64,000 bases of DNA, taken from contig CM034314.1 of the NCBI GenBank assembly GCA_019925795.1, forward strand, positions 21,755,774 to 21,819,773. The letters run 5' to 3'. Position 1 is the stretch's first letter. Every line of letters begins with the position of its first letter. The notes beneath the pieces were generated by a model. The model was not told where the DNA came from and searched no databases. It saw only the letters and a program-made list of their open reading frames with translations. Source of the stretch: Dendrobium chrysotoxum. Taxonomy: Eukaryota > Streptophyta > Magnoliopsida > Asparagales > Orchidaceae. The translations under genes were made by a program, and so were the position numbers. This document shows, piece by piece, positions 1-12,564 of the stretch.

Positions 1-352
1 TATATTGGTAATCAATAAATCAGTGATCAATGAATTAGTATTGTAAATTATGAACATACATGTGTCAATGTCATCAGTATTATCTATTTTATTAATTATA
101 TATTCTATGAAATCACATGTGTTATATATACACACGCATTATTAATTTATCTATCAATGATATCAATATATGTATGTATCAATATATAATTCATCTATCA
201 ATGCTATCCATGAATGTATGCATCAGTGTATGATTCAATAAGACAGTACATCCAACTTTAATATGGTGTTTTCATTCTTTTATCTATATTCATTGTATTA
301 TTTCATCATCATTATCATTATCATTACATTATCTTTATCATCATCATCATCA

Positions 353-389
<37 letters not shown>

Positions 390-1552
390 TACTACATGTG
401 ACATTTAATAAATCATTAAGAGTCATCACCCTCTACCCATTGGCATAATAAGTCACCAGTTACATGTTATAACTAGGATAACACCATAAATCATCTTTAA
501 AGGAAAGCTCATCGGCCCACCCTCTTGTGTAGGATATTATTTTTTTTTGATAGTCAACTTGTATCAATTATAGTGTTCATAGATAACCTTCCTTGCCACA
601 TATATCTCTTTCATTAATGAAATGCTTAAATATATAGAATTCAAAACAATTTATATATTAGTCTATAGCTTCAGAAAATTATAACTTTTATTTTGACTGG
701 TGAAATTCAATAATAGTTAAAATATCTATAAAATTGATATCTATCATACACTAAAAGTTACATCATAAAAGTGTGATAAATCAGAAGAAAATATATTTTT
801 ATCAATTTAATAGATTAAATTCATCAAACTCAAAATCATTGAAAATAAGAGTGGGATTCTGATTACTTACAACGATCAGAAGACTTTTCCTAACAGAAGC
901 AATGGGACAAGCATAATGAGGGAGGTGGAGGCGCTGGGGTGATTAGTGCTTAATATTTAGAATAAAAAATATATAAAAATTTTGTTAGTAGCCTAGCACC
1001 ACAGTGCTTCAACCCAGTGTCATAGCACCGCATGTTAATTTTCAAAAAAAATATCTTAGTGTTCAGAACTGTCATATCTATAACATATAAAAATTTATAT
1101 AGTGAAAGTTTTGTAGATAACAAGTTATATCCATTTTATGTTAACAAAATTATAAATTAAATTAGAAATTTTAAAAAAATTTATTATTTTTGAAAATTAA
1201 GATAGACAAAATGCATCCTACCTTGAGCCAATTAATTTTTAGAACTGGCCCAATAGTTGAAAATGACCCAAAGTGGCCTAAAATAGACTTTCTCGCTCTA
1301 AAACTCCTTTCTCTCTCTTTAGTTGGCAAAATTAAGGGAAATAAAATGAATTAAATATTAAAAAATAATATTTTTAATATAAAATTTTAGTATAGCACTA
1401 TGATGCCCAATCGAGCAAGCACTATAGTATTACCCCCAATGCCACGACATAAATTAATGTTTAAAATTTAGAGAGCTCAATGCTGTGATGGAGCCAACCC
1501 CAGTGTCGTGGAGCCCTAGGAGAAAATTTTTAGATTTTTAGAACATGCTAAA
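1..1552 (-). mobile_element. gypsy-1 3' LTR, cut by the window start
   Basis: Non-coding, AT-rich LTR of a minus-strand Ty3/gypsy element. Blocks around 430-540 and 650-1030 align by eye with 15220-16020 and 18660-19099, which are LTR parts of gypsy-2. A shared landmark is AAAGGAAAGCTCATCGGCCC near 499. The inner edge is placed near 1552, where the text resembles the gypsy-2 LTR end (16081-16090), so it is approximate. The gypsy reverse transcriptase, read on the minus strand, begins just to the right. The outer end lies outside the window. Confidence 0.65.
330..395. repeat. (ATC)n/(ATT)n microsatellite
   Basis: Trinucleotide run that passes from TCA/ATC units to about a dozen ATT units inside the gypsy-1 LTR. 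It produces a spurious poly-Ser/poly-Leu frame that is not a gene. Confidence 0.9.
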
Positions 1553-1689
1553 AATCCACCGGGACACACTTTAGAACACATATAGAGTCTTACATACATA
1601 TAAAACATGCTCAGATACATGCATAAGAGTTCTATATGGAACATTTTAGTGGATTACCCCAAATCTGGTTGGGTCAGAATATGTAGAAC

Positions 1690-2250
1690 TGTATACTAAT
1701 TCTAAAGGTGTCACAAATATCATCAATGAATATAATAATAAATTGATCTAAGTACTCTCTAAATACCCAATGCATCATATCAATGAATACTAATAGAGCA
1801 TTTATCACACTAAATGGCATCACTGGAAGCTCATACTACCCATACTTAGTACTTAAAGTAGTCTTTGCTATATCATATACCTTCACTCTCAACTGATGAT
1901 ATCTTGGTCTCAAATCAATCTTTAAAAATATTGTTGCTCCTTCCAACTTATCAAACATATTGTCTATCTTGGGTAATGGATACTTATTCTTCATTGTTAC
2001 TTTATTCTGCTCCTGATAATTAATGCAAATGCTCAGAGATCAATCCTTCTTTTTCACAAATAATACAGGAGTTCCCCATGGTGATCCACTCAGTCTGATA
2101 AAACATTTATCCAATAGCTCTTATAACTGCACTTTCAACTCCTACAACTCCCTAGGTACAATCCTATGCAGATTCTTCACCATTAAAATTGTATCCAACA
2201 CCACTCAATACAGAATTCTACCTCTCTCTCTCTGGAGGAAACCAAGATAA
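1690..2250 (-). pseudogene. gypsy-1 reverse transcriptase, broken
   Basis: Reverse transcriptase domain of a Ty3/gypsy polyprotein, which would copy the element RNA into DNA. Reading the minus strand gives WGTPVLFVKKKD, then ICINYQEQNKVTMKNKYPLPKI, then KIDLRPRYHQLRV, and near 1700-1730 YLDQFIIIFIDDI. These match the family pattern WGsPVLFVKKKDG, R(M/I)CIDYReLN, DLRsGYHQ(I/L)RV and the F/Y-x-DD catalytic box. A stop follows KKKD and several family residues are changed (DYR to NYQ), so it is not functional. RNase H and integrase are absent: the LTR follows soon after. This is an internally deleted, old copy. Confidence 0.8.
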
Positions 2251-2970
2251 CTCTTTAAGAAAAATCTCAGGGAATTCTTTGACTATAAGAATATCTTCAA
2301 GTTCTTTAATAGATTTATTCAAATACCTTATATAGGCTAGAAATATAGAATCTCCTTTCATTTAGACCTTATCCACTTACTATATAGAATTCAATGATAA
2401 TAAGGCACTCATAATACCCAAAAAATAAAACACTTTACCATCTGCACATAAACTTAGCATCTTCTTACTATAATTGATATGAGCCTAATATCTAAGCAAT
2501 TAATCGATGCCTACTATCCAATGAAACTCTTTTAGAGGCAACAAGATGAGTGCTAAAACTAACTTCCTACTAAAAATCTCAAGCTCACATATACAAAACC
2601 TTTTAACAAACATCTTATCTCTAGTCAACATCATAACAAATAAACAAGACATAACAAAATAGATGCTAAGCATAAATCATATAGAAGACACTCATATATG
2701 AAAAAATGGCTGGAACCAAAATTAAAAAGAATGCTATAAGGAAGATAAGAAGCATAAACCATACCTATTACTATATCTGGTTCCTCCCTCACCTCATGCT
2801 GTGTCAGATTATACATTATAGGCTAAATCAAAGCTTCACTAATAGTTGGAATGAACTTCCACAGAGCTCCTCCTACCGATCCACCTTATTGTCTTCTTCC
2901 AAATATGCCTAAGTTATAGGTCAACAAGGCCCCACCAATAGCTCTAGAAGAGGCTGGTTATTACCTTTGG
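2250..2970 (-). other. gypsy-1 internal sequence between gag and RT
   Basis: Position expected for protease and the start of pol. I see no intact protease DTG/DSG motif and only short open stretches on either strand, so this is decayed internal element sequence. Confidence 0.45.
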
Positions 2971-4130
2971 CTTTGACTAATCCTAGCTTCAGGTATGCCT
3001 TCTGGCACCCTCTGCGGACACTGTGCCACCTTGTGACCCACTCGAAAATACTTGAAGCAGCGACCCATATACAAATAATATCAACCTATATGCCTTTGCC
3101 TACAGAAATGAAAAATAGGTGCACTATTAATAGATATAGATCCTCCAACACTCCTAGAAATTACAAATCCTCTTCTCCTAGATTTACTAGCCTCCACCCA
3201 AAATATCTTCCTGCTAAATGCACATCTAGAGGTTCTTCTTCAAACCTCTTCCTATTTTCATCCCATCTCTACTGGGTGGATGTTAGATTATTCTCCACCA
3301 ACCTAGATCTCTCTATGGGCTCAAAAAACTCATTGATATAAAATGGCACTAGGGGATGCCTCAGACAATCTCTTAGATATCACAAAAATTGATAACACTT
3401 TTCTTTAAGCGTGCTTACTAACTAGGGAGCATACTTGGAAAGAGCTGTGAACTCTATCTCATACTACATAACTAAGTTGCTCCCTTACACCATCCTCAAT
3501 AAGAACTCTTGCATCTATTTCCTAGTAGATGGAGGCACAAACCAACTCCCTATAGGTCTCTATAAACTCTTCCTAACTAATATTTACTATTGACCTATCC
3601 TAAAATCTCTCCTTGTTGGCATATCCATCAGCTTTCTGCTTCTCCATCTAACAGAAACACTACTAACTGAACTCTTCTACCCATTAAGCACTACATACTA
3701 TTGAAAGACTTATCTACTCTCCTCAACCAATGGTCAACTGCCTGATGCTCAATAACATACTAGAAAGGTGATGGTTTCAATTTTAGAAATATTGTAGATT
3801 CTTATCAATCTCATTCACCTTTACTCCGGCCAACCTACCTTAAGCCTCACTCATCAATTGAGCTACTAATCCAGCAAATTGCATCATCGAATCTGAATTT
3901 ATTGCCCCCACTGTACTCTAACTCATTGTAACCTGATTAGAACTCTGTTCATCACCTGCCTCTTACTCTTGGTGGTTCAAGATGTAACAATACTTTAATC
4001 TAAATAGAAATAGGGGGATTCAATTATACAACACAATTAATAGACAATAGTTTATACTAGACTCCAAACTCTTTTCCCATACTAATGCAATTCATTTCTT
4101 ATAGCTCCAGTTACTATCTCCAGTCCTTCT
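2970..4130 (-). pseudogene. gypsy-1 gag with a degenerate zinc knuckle
   Basis: Capsid region of the gypsy element. The minus strand at about 3000-3065 reads CFKYFRVGHKVAQCPQR, a retroviral CCHC knuckle (C-x2-C-x4-H-x4-C) in which the second cysteine is tyrosine. Further upstream on the minus strand, short pieces such as QFAGLVAQLMSEA fit a gag N-terminal part but stops interrupt them. The primer-binding site lies just beyond, at about 4139-4152. The plus-strand frame across 2967-3341 is a shadow of this region. Confidence 0.65.
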
Positions 4131-4138
4131 AAATTGTT

Positions 4139-4152
4139 GTTATGATACAACC
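4139..4152 (-). promoter_or_regulatory. gypsy-1 primer-binding site
   Basis: Minus-strand text TTGTATCATAACAACA, next to the LTR end ATCACA, is a decayed match to the initiator-Met tRNA primer site TGGTATCAGAGC used by many plant LTR elements. The LTR edge at 4154 (TGTGATG on the plus strand) follows after two bases. Confidence 0.6.
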
Positions 4153-4153
4153 C

Positions 4154-5877
4154 TGTGATGCCTTAGGATCTAATGGAAGGATTAGACTTAAACTTATAAT
4201 TAACTAACTTATTCTCCAATAATAAATAACCATTGCTAAAAAATATTTGCATAAAAGATGGAAAAATAAGCTATTATTTCTCAAAAATATAAATACATAA
4301 TTCAATAAACTTATAATTTTATACATCAGAATAAATAAAACTGGATTTCAAAAGAATCAGTACCTCAACATTAGAGCTCAGAAGTATATTTTAATAATCT
4401 TCTACTCAATCGGGTCTTTCCCTCTTCCTAAAATATTTAGAAGTAATAAAGTGAGCTCAAATAACTCAGCAGACTCCTTTCTTCACCCTTCACAGATCAC
4501 TATCCAATGTAGATATTTAAAAATAACTAATTAAAAGTAATTAATTAACATAAAAAATATATAACAACTTATAAAATCTTAAAGTATAAGTAAAATAGAA
4601 ATTTATAAGAGTTCTAATATGTATACATGATCCCAGAGCTATCACTTATACTTTTATAACCACATAACCACTTGTATAAAAACTTTTAGATGCAGTACAA
4701 ACTACTTATTCGTAAAGGTTCAATTACGTATTATTTTCTCTTTCACTTTTCCAACAAAATTCATACAGAAGTTTGGGGTTTACTAATACATATTTTAGAA
4801 TATTTCTTAAGCCATCTCATTAGAATACTAACATATGAAATATAATGATTATAATACACATGACTTGATGCCTCCTTATATCTTCTCTTCTACTTATGCC
4901 TCCCTTTACCTACCGCACTTATATTTAACAAGTGGGTCTAGAATCCCTCTCACATCTGATTCAAGTAGATGGGGCTAGAAGTGTAATTACAGTGTCACAT
5001 AACTTATGACATCAGCTTTTCATAAGTGGGGCCAGAATCCCTCTCACATATGAATTAGGTTGATAGAGTCAGAATAACACATTTAAGGCCCTTGCAACAA
5101 AATAGATGGTGCACTTTTCAACATATAAAATTAAAACTTCTCCAATGCTATGTAATGCAAAATTCAATTGTAATTTAATAGTACTTAATTTAAATCTAAT
5201 GCAGAATTTAGATGATGGAAGAATTGCTAGTAAAAACCCACATTACTTGTAGAATAGAATACTCAATGAATTTTTTCTTTTTAATTTCAAACTTTAAAGA
5301 AAATTCACTTGAATATTTCAAGACTTTTAATTAACTATAGTATTTTCTAAAAAATCCTCAAATCAATAATATACTCAAAAATTCATGTAGAAAAAACAAA
5401 CCGTTGAAAACCCAATTTCATATAGCCAAAACATTCATAATATCGAGCATAAAAACATATTAAAAGTCATATGGTGAAAACTTCGTAAAACTCCAAAAAA
5501 AACACATTTTTATTTTTCTCTTTTTATTAATTTATTGGAATTGAAATCAAAGATAGTGATTTAAGAATCTAACTCAAGCTCTATAATATCCCAAACTAGT
5601 TGAATGGGTGAATCTTAAGTTTTGACCTTACATCTTCTCCTCCTCCTGCTCTTATCTTCTCTGACAATGGCTAGGTGGAAATGGTCAGCAAAATGGTTTT
5701 AGATATTTATATTATTTAAAAATCCATTAACTTGATCTAGCACTGTGATGACCAAATTTCCAACACCGCTGTGCTCCTAGAGAATCTTCAATATTCTCCC
5801 AAAATATCCTCACCAAAGACCTAGTGCTGTAGCACATGCCCAAGCCTATTTTTTTGCCCAAAAACCTGAGAGCTTAA
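4154..5877 (-). mobile_element. gypsy-1 5' LTR, first part
   Basis: Starts TGTGATG next to the primer-binding site. It runs to 5877, where a SIRE-like solo LTR interrupts it. The LTR resumes at 7536, since the 5-bp duplication CTTAA is present on both sides. The landmark 'lower-case' repeat of short GC-rich segments near 5740-5860 (CACTGTGATG, CGCTGTGCTCC, GTGCTGTAGCAC) also occurs near 1000-1030, 1400-1510 and 15970-16015, supporting one LTR family. Confidence 0.7.
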
Positions 5878-6189
5878 TGTTGAGATTATTGCAAATATGT
5901 TTTCAAGACTTTTTCTTTATAATCATATGAGTTTTTGATGATAAAAAAATCTTATTGTTTGATCATTATTTTCTCCTAACATATGCCAAAAAAGTTTATT
6001 TTTATGTGTACTAATATTTCAAGGAAATCACATTCCAGATAGTGGAAGACTTCAAATTAATTGGATTAGAGTTTATTAGTTTTGGAGTCTGTACTTTTTA
6101 TTCTTTTCTTGAGTCTAAGAGAGTGTGATTGTAAATTGGGTAACCGTGCACACACACTGGGGAGTGAGACAAAACTTAATTTTTTTTAA

Positions 6190-6754
6190 ACTAATCGTAC
6201 TGTACGATGTAGAATCATACGGGACGATTTATAATGTTTCTCCTCTAAAATGAACTTGCCTGGTTTACGAGATAAATTTTTTTCCAAGTGTGAATCGTAT
6301 AGTATAAAATGTTCTTATACATCATTTTCCAAAGTATGAAATAGGGGCTTACATAGTTTGTATAAGATCGTATGGGATGAACTGTTTAATTTTTTGAACT
6401 GTTCATACAGTTCGAAGGGTTTTCGTACATTATTTCCAGAGTATGAAACAAGGGCTTGCATGGTTCGTACAGGATCGTACGGGATAAACTGTTCAATTTT
6501 TTGAATTGTTCATACAGTATGAATTGTTTTCATACATCATTTCCAGAGTACGAAAAAAATTGGGTTTCACAATTTTGTACATGATCGTACGAGATGAACT
6601 CTTCAATTAATTATTCGTATAGTACGAAACATTTTCGTACATCATTTCCAGAGTATGAAATGTGGGTCCTATAGATTCGTACAACATTGTACAGGATCAA
6701 CCGTTCATATTATGAACTATTCGTACGGGATGATATGCGATTGTACGGTACGAT
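6190..6754. repeat. Dyad array with a ~107-bp minisatellite, solo LTR
   Basis: Array of CGTAC/GTACG half-sites. It starts with ATCGTACTGTACGAT, a 5-bp spacer, and ATCATACGGGACGAT (20-bp period), and ends with ATTGTACGGTACGAT at 6740-6754. Between these, a decayed tandem repeat has units beginning CAT(C/T)AT(T)TTCCA(A/G)AG at 6320, 6428, 6535 and 6640 (periods 108, 107 and 105 bp). Each unit carries several half-sites. It lies just upstream of the LTR TATA box. Confidence 0.85.
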
Positions 6755-6806
6755 CTGACTTCGTTAAACTTGAAATTTTAAGTTTTGGATGATTTTTCTT
6801 GTCATT

Positions 6807-6816
6807 TATATATAAG
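6807..6816 (+). promoter_or_regulatory. TATA box of the solo LTR
   Basis: TATATATAAG, 52 bp after the last dyad. The same order (array, TATA box, then G-rich leader) is seen in the other two SIRE-like LTRs, so this is the likely U3 promoter. Confidence 0.7.
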
Positions 6817-7472
6817 GGTCCTAAAAAATGACTGTCAATCTAATCTTCTATGAATTTCTTCTTGAGAATAAAAGAAAGAGTGATTTGGGAGAGTGTTTGG
6901 GAGTGAGACTGGTGAGATCTTTGAAGAGGAAATTATGTGGGAATTCACAAGGTTGCCCATAGGTGAGGATCTCATTGTTTATACTTTAAGTCTCTACCCT
7001 ATCTCTTTGAAGACTCTTGAGAGAAGATCTTTGAAGGAGAGTCTGGTTCTATGCCATCACCAGGAGGGTAAAAATGGATGATTGGTTCTCTACCATCACC
7101 AAGAGGGTGAGAAAGGACACTGGCTTCTCTGCCTTCACCAGGAGGGTGGAAAAGGATGACGATTCTCTATCGCACTAGGGTTTGGTGGAAGAGAAGGAAA
7201 TTGTAAAGGCTTCTCTGCCTTGCTATGGGGAAAAAGGAGAGTTACTTGTGTATAGTGCAATACCTGGAGAAGGAGTCTCCAGGGAGTGGACGTAGGTTTT
7301 GTTGGACTGAACCATTATAAAATTTGGTGTTCTTTGTTTCTTTTACTATTTATCACATTTTTATTTTCTACACTTTTAATTTTTTCTGTGGTTGAAAAAT
7401 TATTTTCTAAAAATTAATTTTTATTATGAAATCGGTTTCATTAAATCCAAGAGATTTTTTAAAGTACCAATT

Positions 7473-7486
7473 CCCCCCCCCCCCCC
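7473..7486. repeat. Poly-C tract
   Basis: Fourteen C residues close to the 3' end of the solo LTR. The other copy has a shorter C run at the same place (27860-27866). Confidence 0.85.
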
Positions 7487-7535
7487 TCTTAGTTAGCCTA
7501 GGGATATAATTAGTAGGTCTAACAACCTATTCACA

Positions 7536-7585
7536 CTTAATATTAATGTCGGGGCACTACTAGCCCCGTCACTACAACATTCATA
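7536..7585 (-). mobile_element. gypsy-1 5' LTR, resumed part
   Basis: Continues the LTR interrupted at 5877. After the second CTTAA the text (GTCGGGGCACTACTAGCCCC) parallels GTGCCGGGGTGCCTTACC at 15976 in gypsy-2. The match fades near 7585, so the outermost LTR end seems lost. Confidence 0.45.
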
Positions 7586-7733
7586 GGTTCTTTATAATCC
7601 CAACAAGCATTTTAAGACCCATAATTACTAATTAACTTAAAATTAATGATCATTAGTAGAAATTACTTGGATTTCACAGATATTACATCTAGGCTATATG
7701 GTGCCATGACTTAGATGATAATGGAAAAATGGG

Positions 7734-8423
7734 CTAGCATAGGATTATTATGATGGTAGATATGATTAATGAGGTGTTTAGGAATAATCTAGAGTAGTAA
7801 GCTATATTGGGGTCTGGTGGTGTACTATAAATAATGATAGTGTTCATGATCAACCTTTGCAGAGGGCTTGATTTGTCAAATAATTTTTTAAAGAATGTGT
7901 CTTTATTTGTTCTAAACACATGATCAATTAGTATGAATATTAGATGACAGTTAAACAATACATTTTTATAATCATATTTTAATGTGAATGCTTTTAATGA
8001 CTCCATAGAATATGGCCATGCTAGCTTTCCCATTATGCTCCAATTTGATAATATGTTGTATGCTAGAAAATTATTATGTTTCATAAGAGTGCTGCTTTCA
8101 TCTAAAAATGCTACTAACTTGGCATATCATACGTGAGCACACCTCACATCAGAGTTTCATCTCATCTATCAGTGGTTGGATGTATATATTAATTTTTTTC
8201 CTTTATCACATGGATCAAGAATGCTAAGTATGAGAAACTTATAATGTGTTATCATATAAATCTCAAGAGGGAGATTACAAGGTATTATTATTAGCCAGCA
8301 TAAATAATACAAGACAACATAACTAAATGGTTTAAAACTAGGAGTATATAAACCAAGTCTAACATATTGTAGTTCAAAAGTAAATCCTAGATATAAAATA
8401 TGAAAGCATACTGTGTCATGCAA
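7734..8423 (-). pseudogene. CACTA tnp2-type transposase, middle fragment
   Basis: Part of the En/Spm TNP2 transposase (Pfam Transposase family tnp2). On the minus strand, 8423 to 8169 reads VRLGLYTPSFKPFSY, then IIPCNLPLEIYMITHYKFLIL. From 8084 to 7734 it reads NILSNWSIMGKLAWPYSME and FNCHLIFILIDHVF. These match the family pattern LGLctDGFnPf, YNLPPemCM and LSgWstkGklaCPyC with FdCHRrFLp.dHpfR. Key residues are altered. The fragment lies downstream of a DUF4218 segment, which in an intact transposase comes after this part, so it belongs to a second, related CACTA copy. Confidence 0.75.
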
Positions 8424-8479
8424 CCAGTTATGAAATCTTTCATTAATAAGTCTCTCTAAATATGATATTGTTAGATGTG

Positions 8480-11212
8480 TATGCCCGCATCGCTTTCTCC
8501 TCTCTCCATGTTTGACACATTATTTATTGCACTCAAGATTATCACAATGTCGTAGCACATATCTATGTGCATGAACCAATGAATTATCATCTAAGTTGAA
8601 TGAAGTAACTTTTCCCAATAGAGTACCACCACTTGAAAACTTAAAAATAAATTATTCCTCAATTGTTGTTGCGCCTTATTCAAAAATTGAGACCGCTCTA
8701 GATATTTAGAACAGAAAGATATCACTTCTTCAGCAATATAATCCTCAATAATAGAACCTTCAAGTTATGCTTTGTTAGCTACATAGTCTTTTAATACTAA
8801 GAAAAATTTGTAAGTGATAAAAATTATTATGAAGCTTATATAAATATTAACATGAATTAATAATTACTATTGAATTACCTCTCAAATGGATACATCCATC
8901 TATAATGAATTGGACCACCTAATTTTACTTCCTTGGCCAAGTGAATTAGTAGATGAACCATGATCATGAAGAATGACAAGAGTATTGATCTTTCCATTTT
9001 ACACAATGTTATTACAATATTATTCTGTAGCATATCTAACTCGTTCAGATTGATAACCTTGGCACAAATTGACTTCAAAAATTTTGATATCTCCATAACA
9101 ATATGTACAATTTCATCGAATGGAGAGCATGACCTCAAAGCAATTGATCGAACTTCTTCAATAAGCACAAAACAATCATGGATTTTTAGGCCTATAATCT
9201 TACATTCAGTAACATTAACACACCTTGAAATATTAGATGCATAACCTTTGGGCATTTTCAAATTTTTTAAAACATTACATAACATCATTTTCTCCTTTTT
9301 TGACATTATGAAGCACATTGGGGGAAAAAATAAGAACCATCTTTAAGAATTTATGGATGTAGCTCACTCTTAATTCCAATGTCAACCAAATCTTATCGTG
9401 CTTGCAAGTTATCTTTAGATTTCTCAAGATCAATTAAAGTGCCAATGAAATTATCACATACATTTTTTTCAATATGCATGACGTGAAGATTATGTGGTAG
9501 TAGATTATACTCCCAATAAGGTAGCACAAAGAAAATTGATTTTTTCTTCCAAATTAGATGTTCAGTCGGTTCTTCATTATGCCCTCTTTTTAAGGTTCTA
9601 GAATTGCCCAAAGAAGACAGAACATTCTGTAATTTTTGTAAAATGCCACTACCAGTATTCCTTCTAGGTGCTTTATGGATCTCCTTTGTGTTATCAAAGT
9701 ACTATTTATGTTGACGAAATAAGTGATTCTCTAGTAGCCAACAATGATGACCCATATATAAGAATTTCTTCCCTCTATATAACCATAAAGACTATGTTTT
9801 TGGCACAATATGGATAAGCAAATCTGCCTTTAGTGCTCCAACTAGAAAGCATACCATAAGCCAAAAAATACTGATCATCCACATTAATGCAGCTCATAAG
9901 TAAAAGATTATTTGGAGGATGCATCATAGGATATCACTCCATGCCATAATTCATACAACTCATCTTTTAGCGGTTGGAGATAGACATCAATATTATTTTC
10001 TGGACTCTTCTCTCATGGTATAATAGTAGACAGAATAAAAGACATTTATTTCATTGCAATCCAAGGAGGCATGTTGTATGGAACCAAAAGTATAGTCCAA
10101 ATGCTGTATGTGCTACTCATAATCTTAAATGGATTAAAACCATCACTTGCTAATGCTAGATAAACATTATGTGGATTTGAAGCAAAATTAGGGTATCTAG
10201 AGTCAAGGGATTTCTAGGCTTCTCCATCAGCTGGATGCCATAACAACCCATATATATTTCGTTGTTTAGCATGCCAAATCATCTCTTCAGCAGACCCTTT
10301 TGTTTTAAACAATCTTTGAAGCCTAGGAATCAATGGGAAGTATCAAACAACCTTAGCAGACTTCATTTGCTTTTTCTTTCCTCCAGCTAAACTTTTTTTA
10401 GCACCTACCCATCGTGAAGAACCACAAATATGACATACCTCTTATTTAGATCTATCTTTCCAAAATAGATAACAATTATTTAGACATGCATCTATTTTTG
10501 TATATCCAAGATCGAACACTTTCATAATCTTCTTCACTTCATATGTATTCTTAAATAGCAATGAACCATCAGGAAAATCTTCAATCAATAACTCAATCAA
10601 TTGATCAAAAGATCTTGTAGACTAATAGTGTAAGAACTTTAGGAAAAATAAATGTAAGATGAAGGATAACTTCGTGAATAACTTATAACTACGGTATAAT
10701 TCTGCTCTTGCTTCCAGCAATAAATCATGAAATTTCTTCGCGTCATCATTTGTCATATCTATGTTGCTTTCATTATGTTCAATATCTAAATTAACATTGT
10801 TTGAGCAGAATGTGTCCCTTAATAATCTTTCTATATCATTTGGTCTTGGTTGCTCTTCTTGAATTTGTACTTCATTAACATTATAAGTATCACTAATTAT
10901 TTTTTATCTTATTACTTCAGCTACAAAAGCATGCTCCTCTCCATGTCGATTCCAAATAACGTATCCAAGAAAAAATCCTTTAGAGAGTAAATGTAACTTG
11001 ACATCTTTTATATAATGAAAATATATGTTAATGCATAATTTGCATGGACATAAAATTTTTTGTGTCGAACTTTGACTTGGAATTATAAATTCTAAAAAAT
11101 TCTCAACACCTTTAATATAATCACTACTCCATTTTGGTCTTGATATCCAACTCTTATCCATCAAATCTAAGAAAATAAATTCGCAATAGTTTCTGAGAAA
11201 AATATTACTCAA
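8480..11212 (-). pseudogene. CACTA (En/Spm) transposase, degenerate but in order
   Basis: Minus-strand relic of a TNP2-type transposase with its domains in the normal order. Transposase-associated domain: MDKSWISRPKWSSDYIKGV at about 11161, then CPCKLC and HLLSKGFFLGYVIWNRHGEE. Tnp2 core: ASDGFNPFKIMSSTYSIW, VPYNMPPWIAMK and NNIDVYLQPLKDELYELW at about 10260-9950, then WKKKSIFFVLPYWE and HNLHVMHIEKNVCDNFIGTL at 9611-9393. DUF4218: PKGYASNISRCVN to GPIHYRWMYPFER at 9260-8880. The tail reads KDYVANKA and EGSIIEDYIAEEVISFC at 8790-8700. Stops and small indels break it throughout. No confident terminal inverted repeats were found for this copy. Confidence 0.85.
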
Positions 11213-12564
11213 TTAGATGAAGGAGAACAAAGACTGAATAGAATTCTAAAAATATTACCCAACAATTTCATGTTATATGCCTTGGATGCTCTATATGGTT
11301 CTCAATAGAAAAGTGCATGCCATTCTTTGAAAAATTGAAAGCCTTTTTAGTACGTACTATTCTCTCTTTCATTTTTGTTTTGAATAAAGGTGGTGACAAG
11401 CTTAGGAGTGCTATTGAAGGGAGGGTAGGCTAGCTAGTGACCACCATTAATCCTCTACTCTCACAATAGGAAGGAAAAGAAAGCATATGAATTCCATTCT
11501 TAATGACAACAAACTCAGAGCAATCCTATAGGAAAATTTAATAAACTTATACTCAATCACCCAACCTTTAACAATAATGATCTTTTTAAATAGTATTAAC
11601 TTTTGGTAAATTTTTTTATGGTTTCAATAATTATTTTGTTTATATTTTTATTTCAACTGATTTGCATGTAAAGTTTACAGATTAGAAAAGTTAAAAGAAA
11701 AAAAATATTTTCATCTAGTTTATCAAAACTCTGTTAACAATTCAAGTTTTTTATAAGAAAGTTTAAAACTTTCAAAACCCCTTTCTAAATCTTGAATCAC
11801 AACTGAGCATAAATCATGACTTCTTTTAAATCATAATAGTGTAATTTAAATAAATATAATAAGCAATAAAACTAAGGGTGCATAAAACAAGACATATGCA
11901 AATTGATATATCATTATTCAACAACGACATTTGTCTGCTCTTTCCCTTTTCACTAGTGTCGGTTATAAAGAGAACTAGTGCATAGCATTTTAAGGAATTG
12001 CTTATTACTTGTGGCATTATCTTAGAAAAAGTTTTTGTTTTGATATTAAGTTCTTTTATTGTAAATTTAAATTAAAAATATTTTTCTCATTGATTTCTTT
12101 ATAAAAAAATATACATGTAGTTTAAAAAGTTATTATGCTAATTTCCAAATTACACACTAATTCATGCCTCTCATAGGTTTGTCATCTAATGGTGTTCTAG
12201 ATTTACAAAGAAAATATTTCTATAATTTGAACACATGCCTCCATATCATAATTATAATAATATAACAATTGCTTTAGGACAGCAGGCTAATTAAAAAAGA
12301 ATGAATCAAAATCAAGGGATGTATGCATCAACTTGTGCCTCATCTACTTGTTAGTCAAACACTCAAGGGAATCTAATTCATGTTCAATTGTCATTTGCCA
12401 ATATTGAAAACAAGATTGGTATTTATAAATGTCTATTATTCCAGTCCTTGTTCCTTGCTTATTGAAGAAGGCTCTCATCAAAATCTCATTTCCATCATTC
12501 TCATTCAAAGGGCACCAATTAGACAAGTCAAAATCCTAATAGGCAAGACGAGAGAGCATGGTCT
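11213..12564. other. No gene seen; probable CACTA 5' flank
   Basis: AT-rich sequence upstream of the minus-strand transposase. It would hold the element's 5' region. I find no recognisable terminus, RNA gene or protein similarity. Confidence 0.4.

Larger units (their letters stand above)
5878..7535 (+). mobile_element. SIRE-like (Ty1/copia) solo LTR with 5-bp TSD
   Basis: Complete LTR of 1658 bp starting TGTTGAGATT and ending CCTATTCACA, flanked by CTTAA at 5873-5877 and 7536-7540. It is alignable by eye with the LTRs at 26081-27889 and 22477-24267: same GCACACACAC-GGGGAG segment near 6150, dyad array, TATA box, splice-like GAGGGTGAGAAAGG repeats near 7060-7160, GGGAGTGGACGTAGGT near 7282, and a C-rich tract near the end. 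No internal region is present, so it arose by LTR-LTR recombination. Confidence 0.9.

Noticed and set aside
263..448. Ser/Leu-rich small protein
   Set aside because: It is the translation of an ATC/ATT microsatellite in an LTR.
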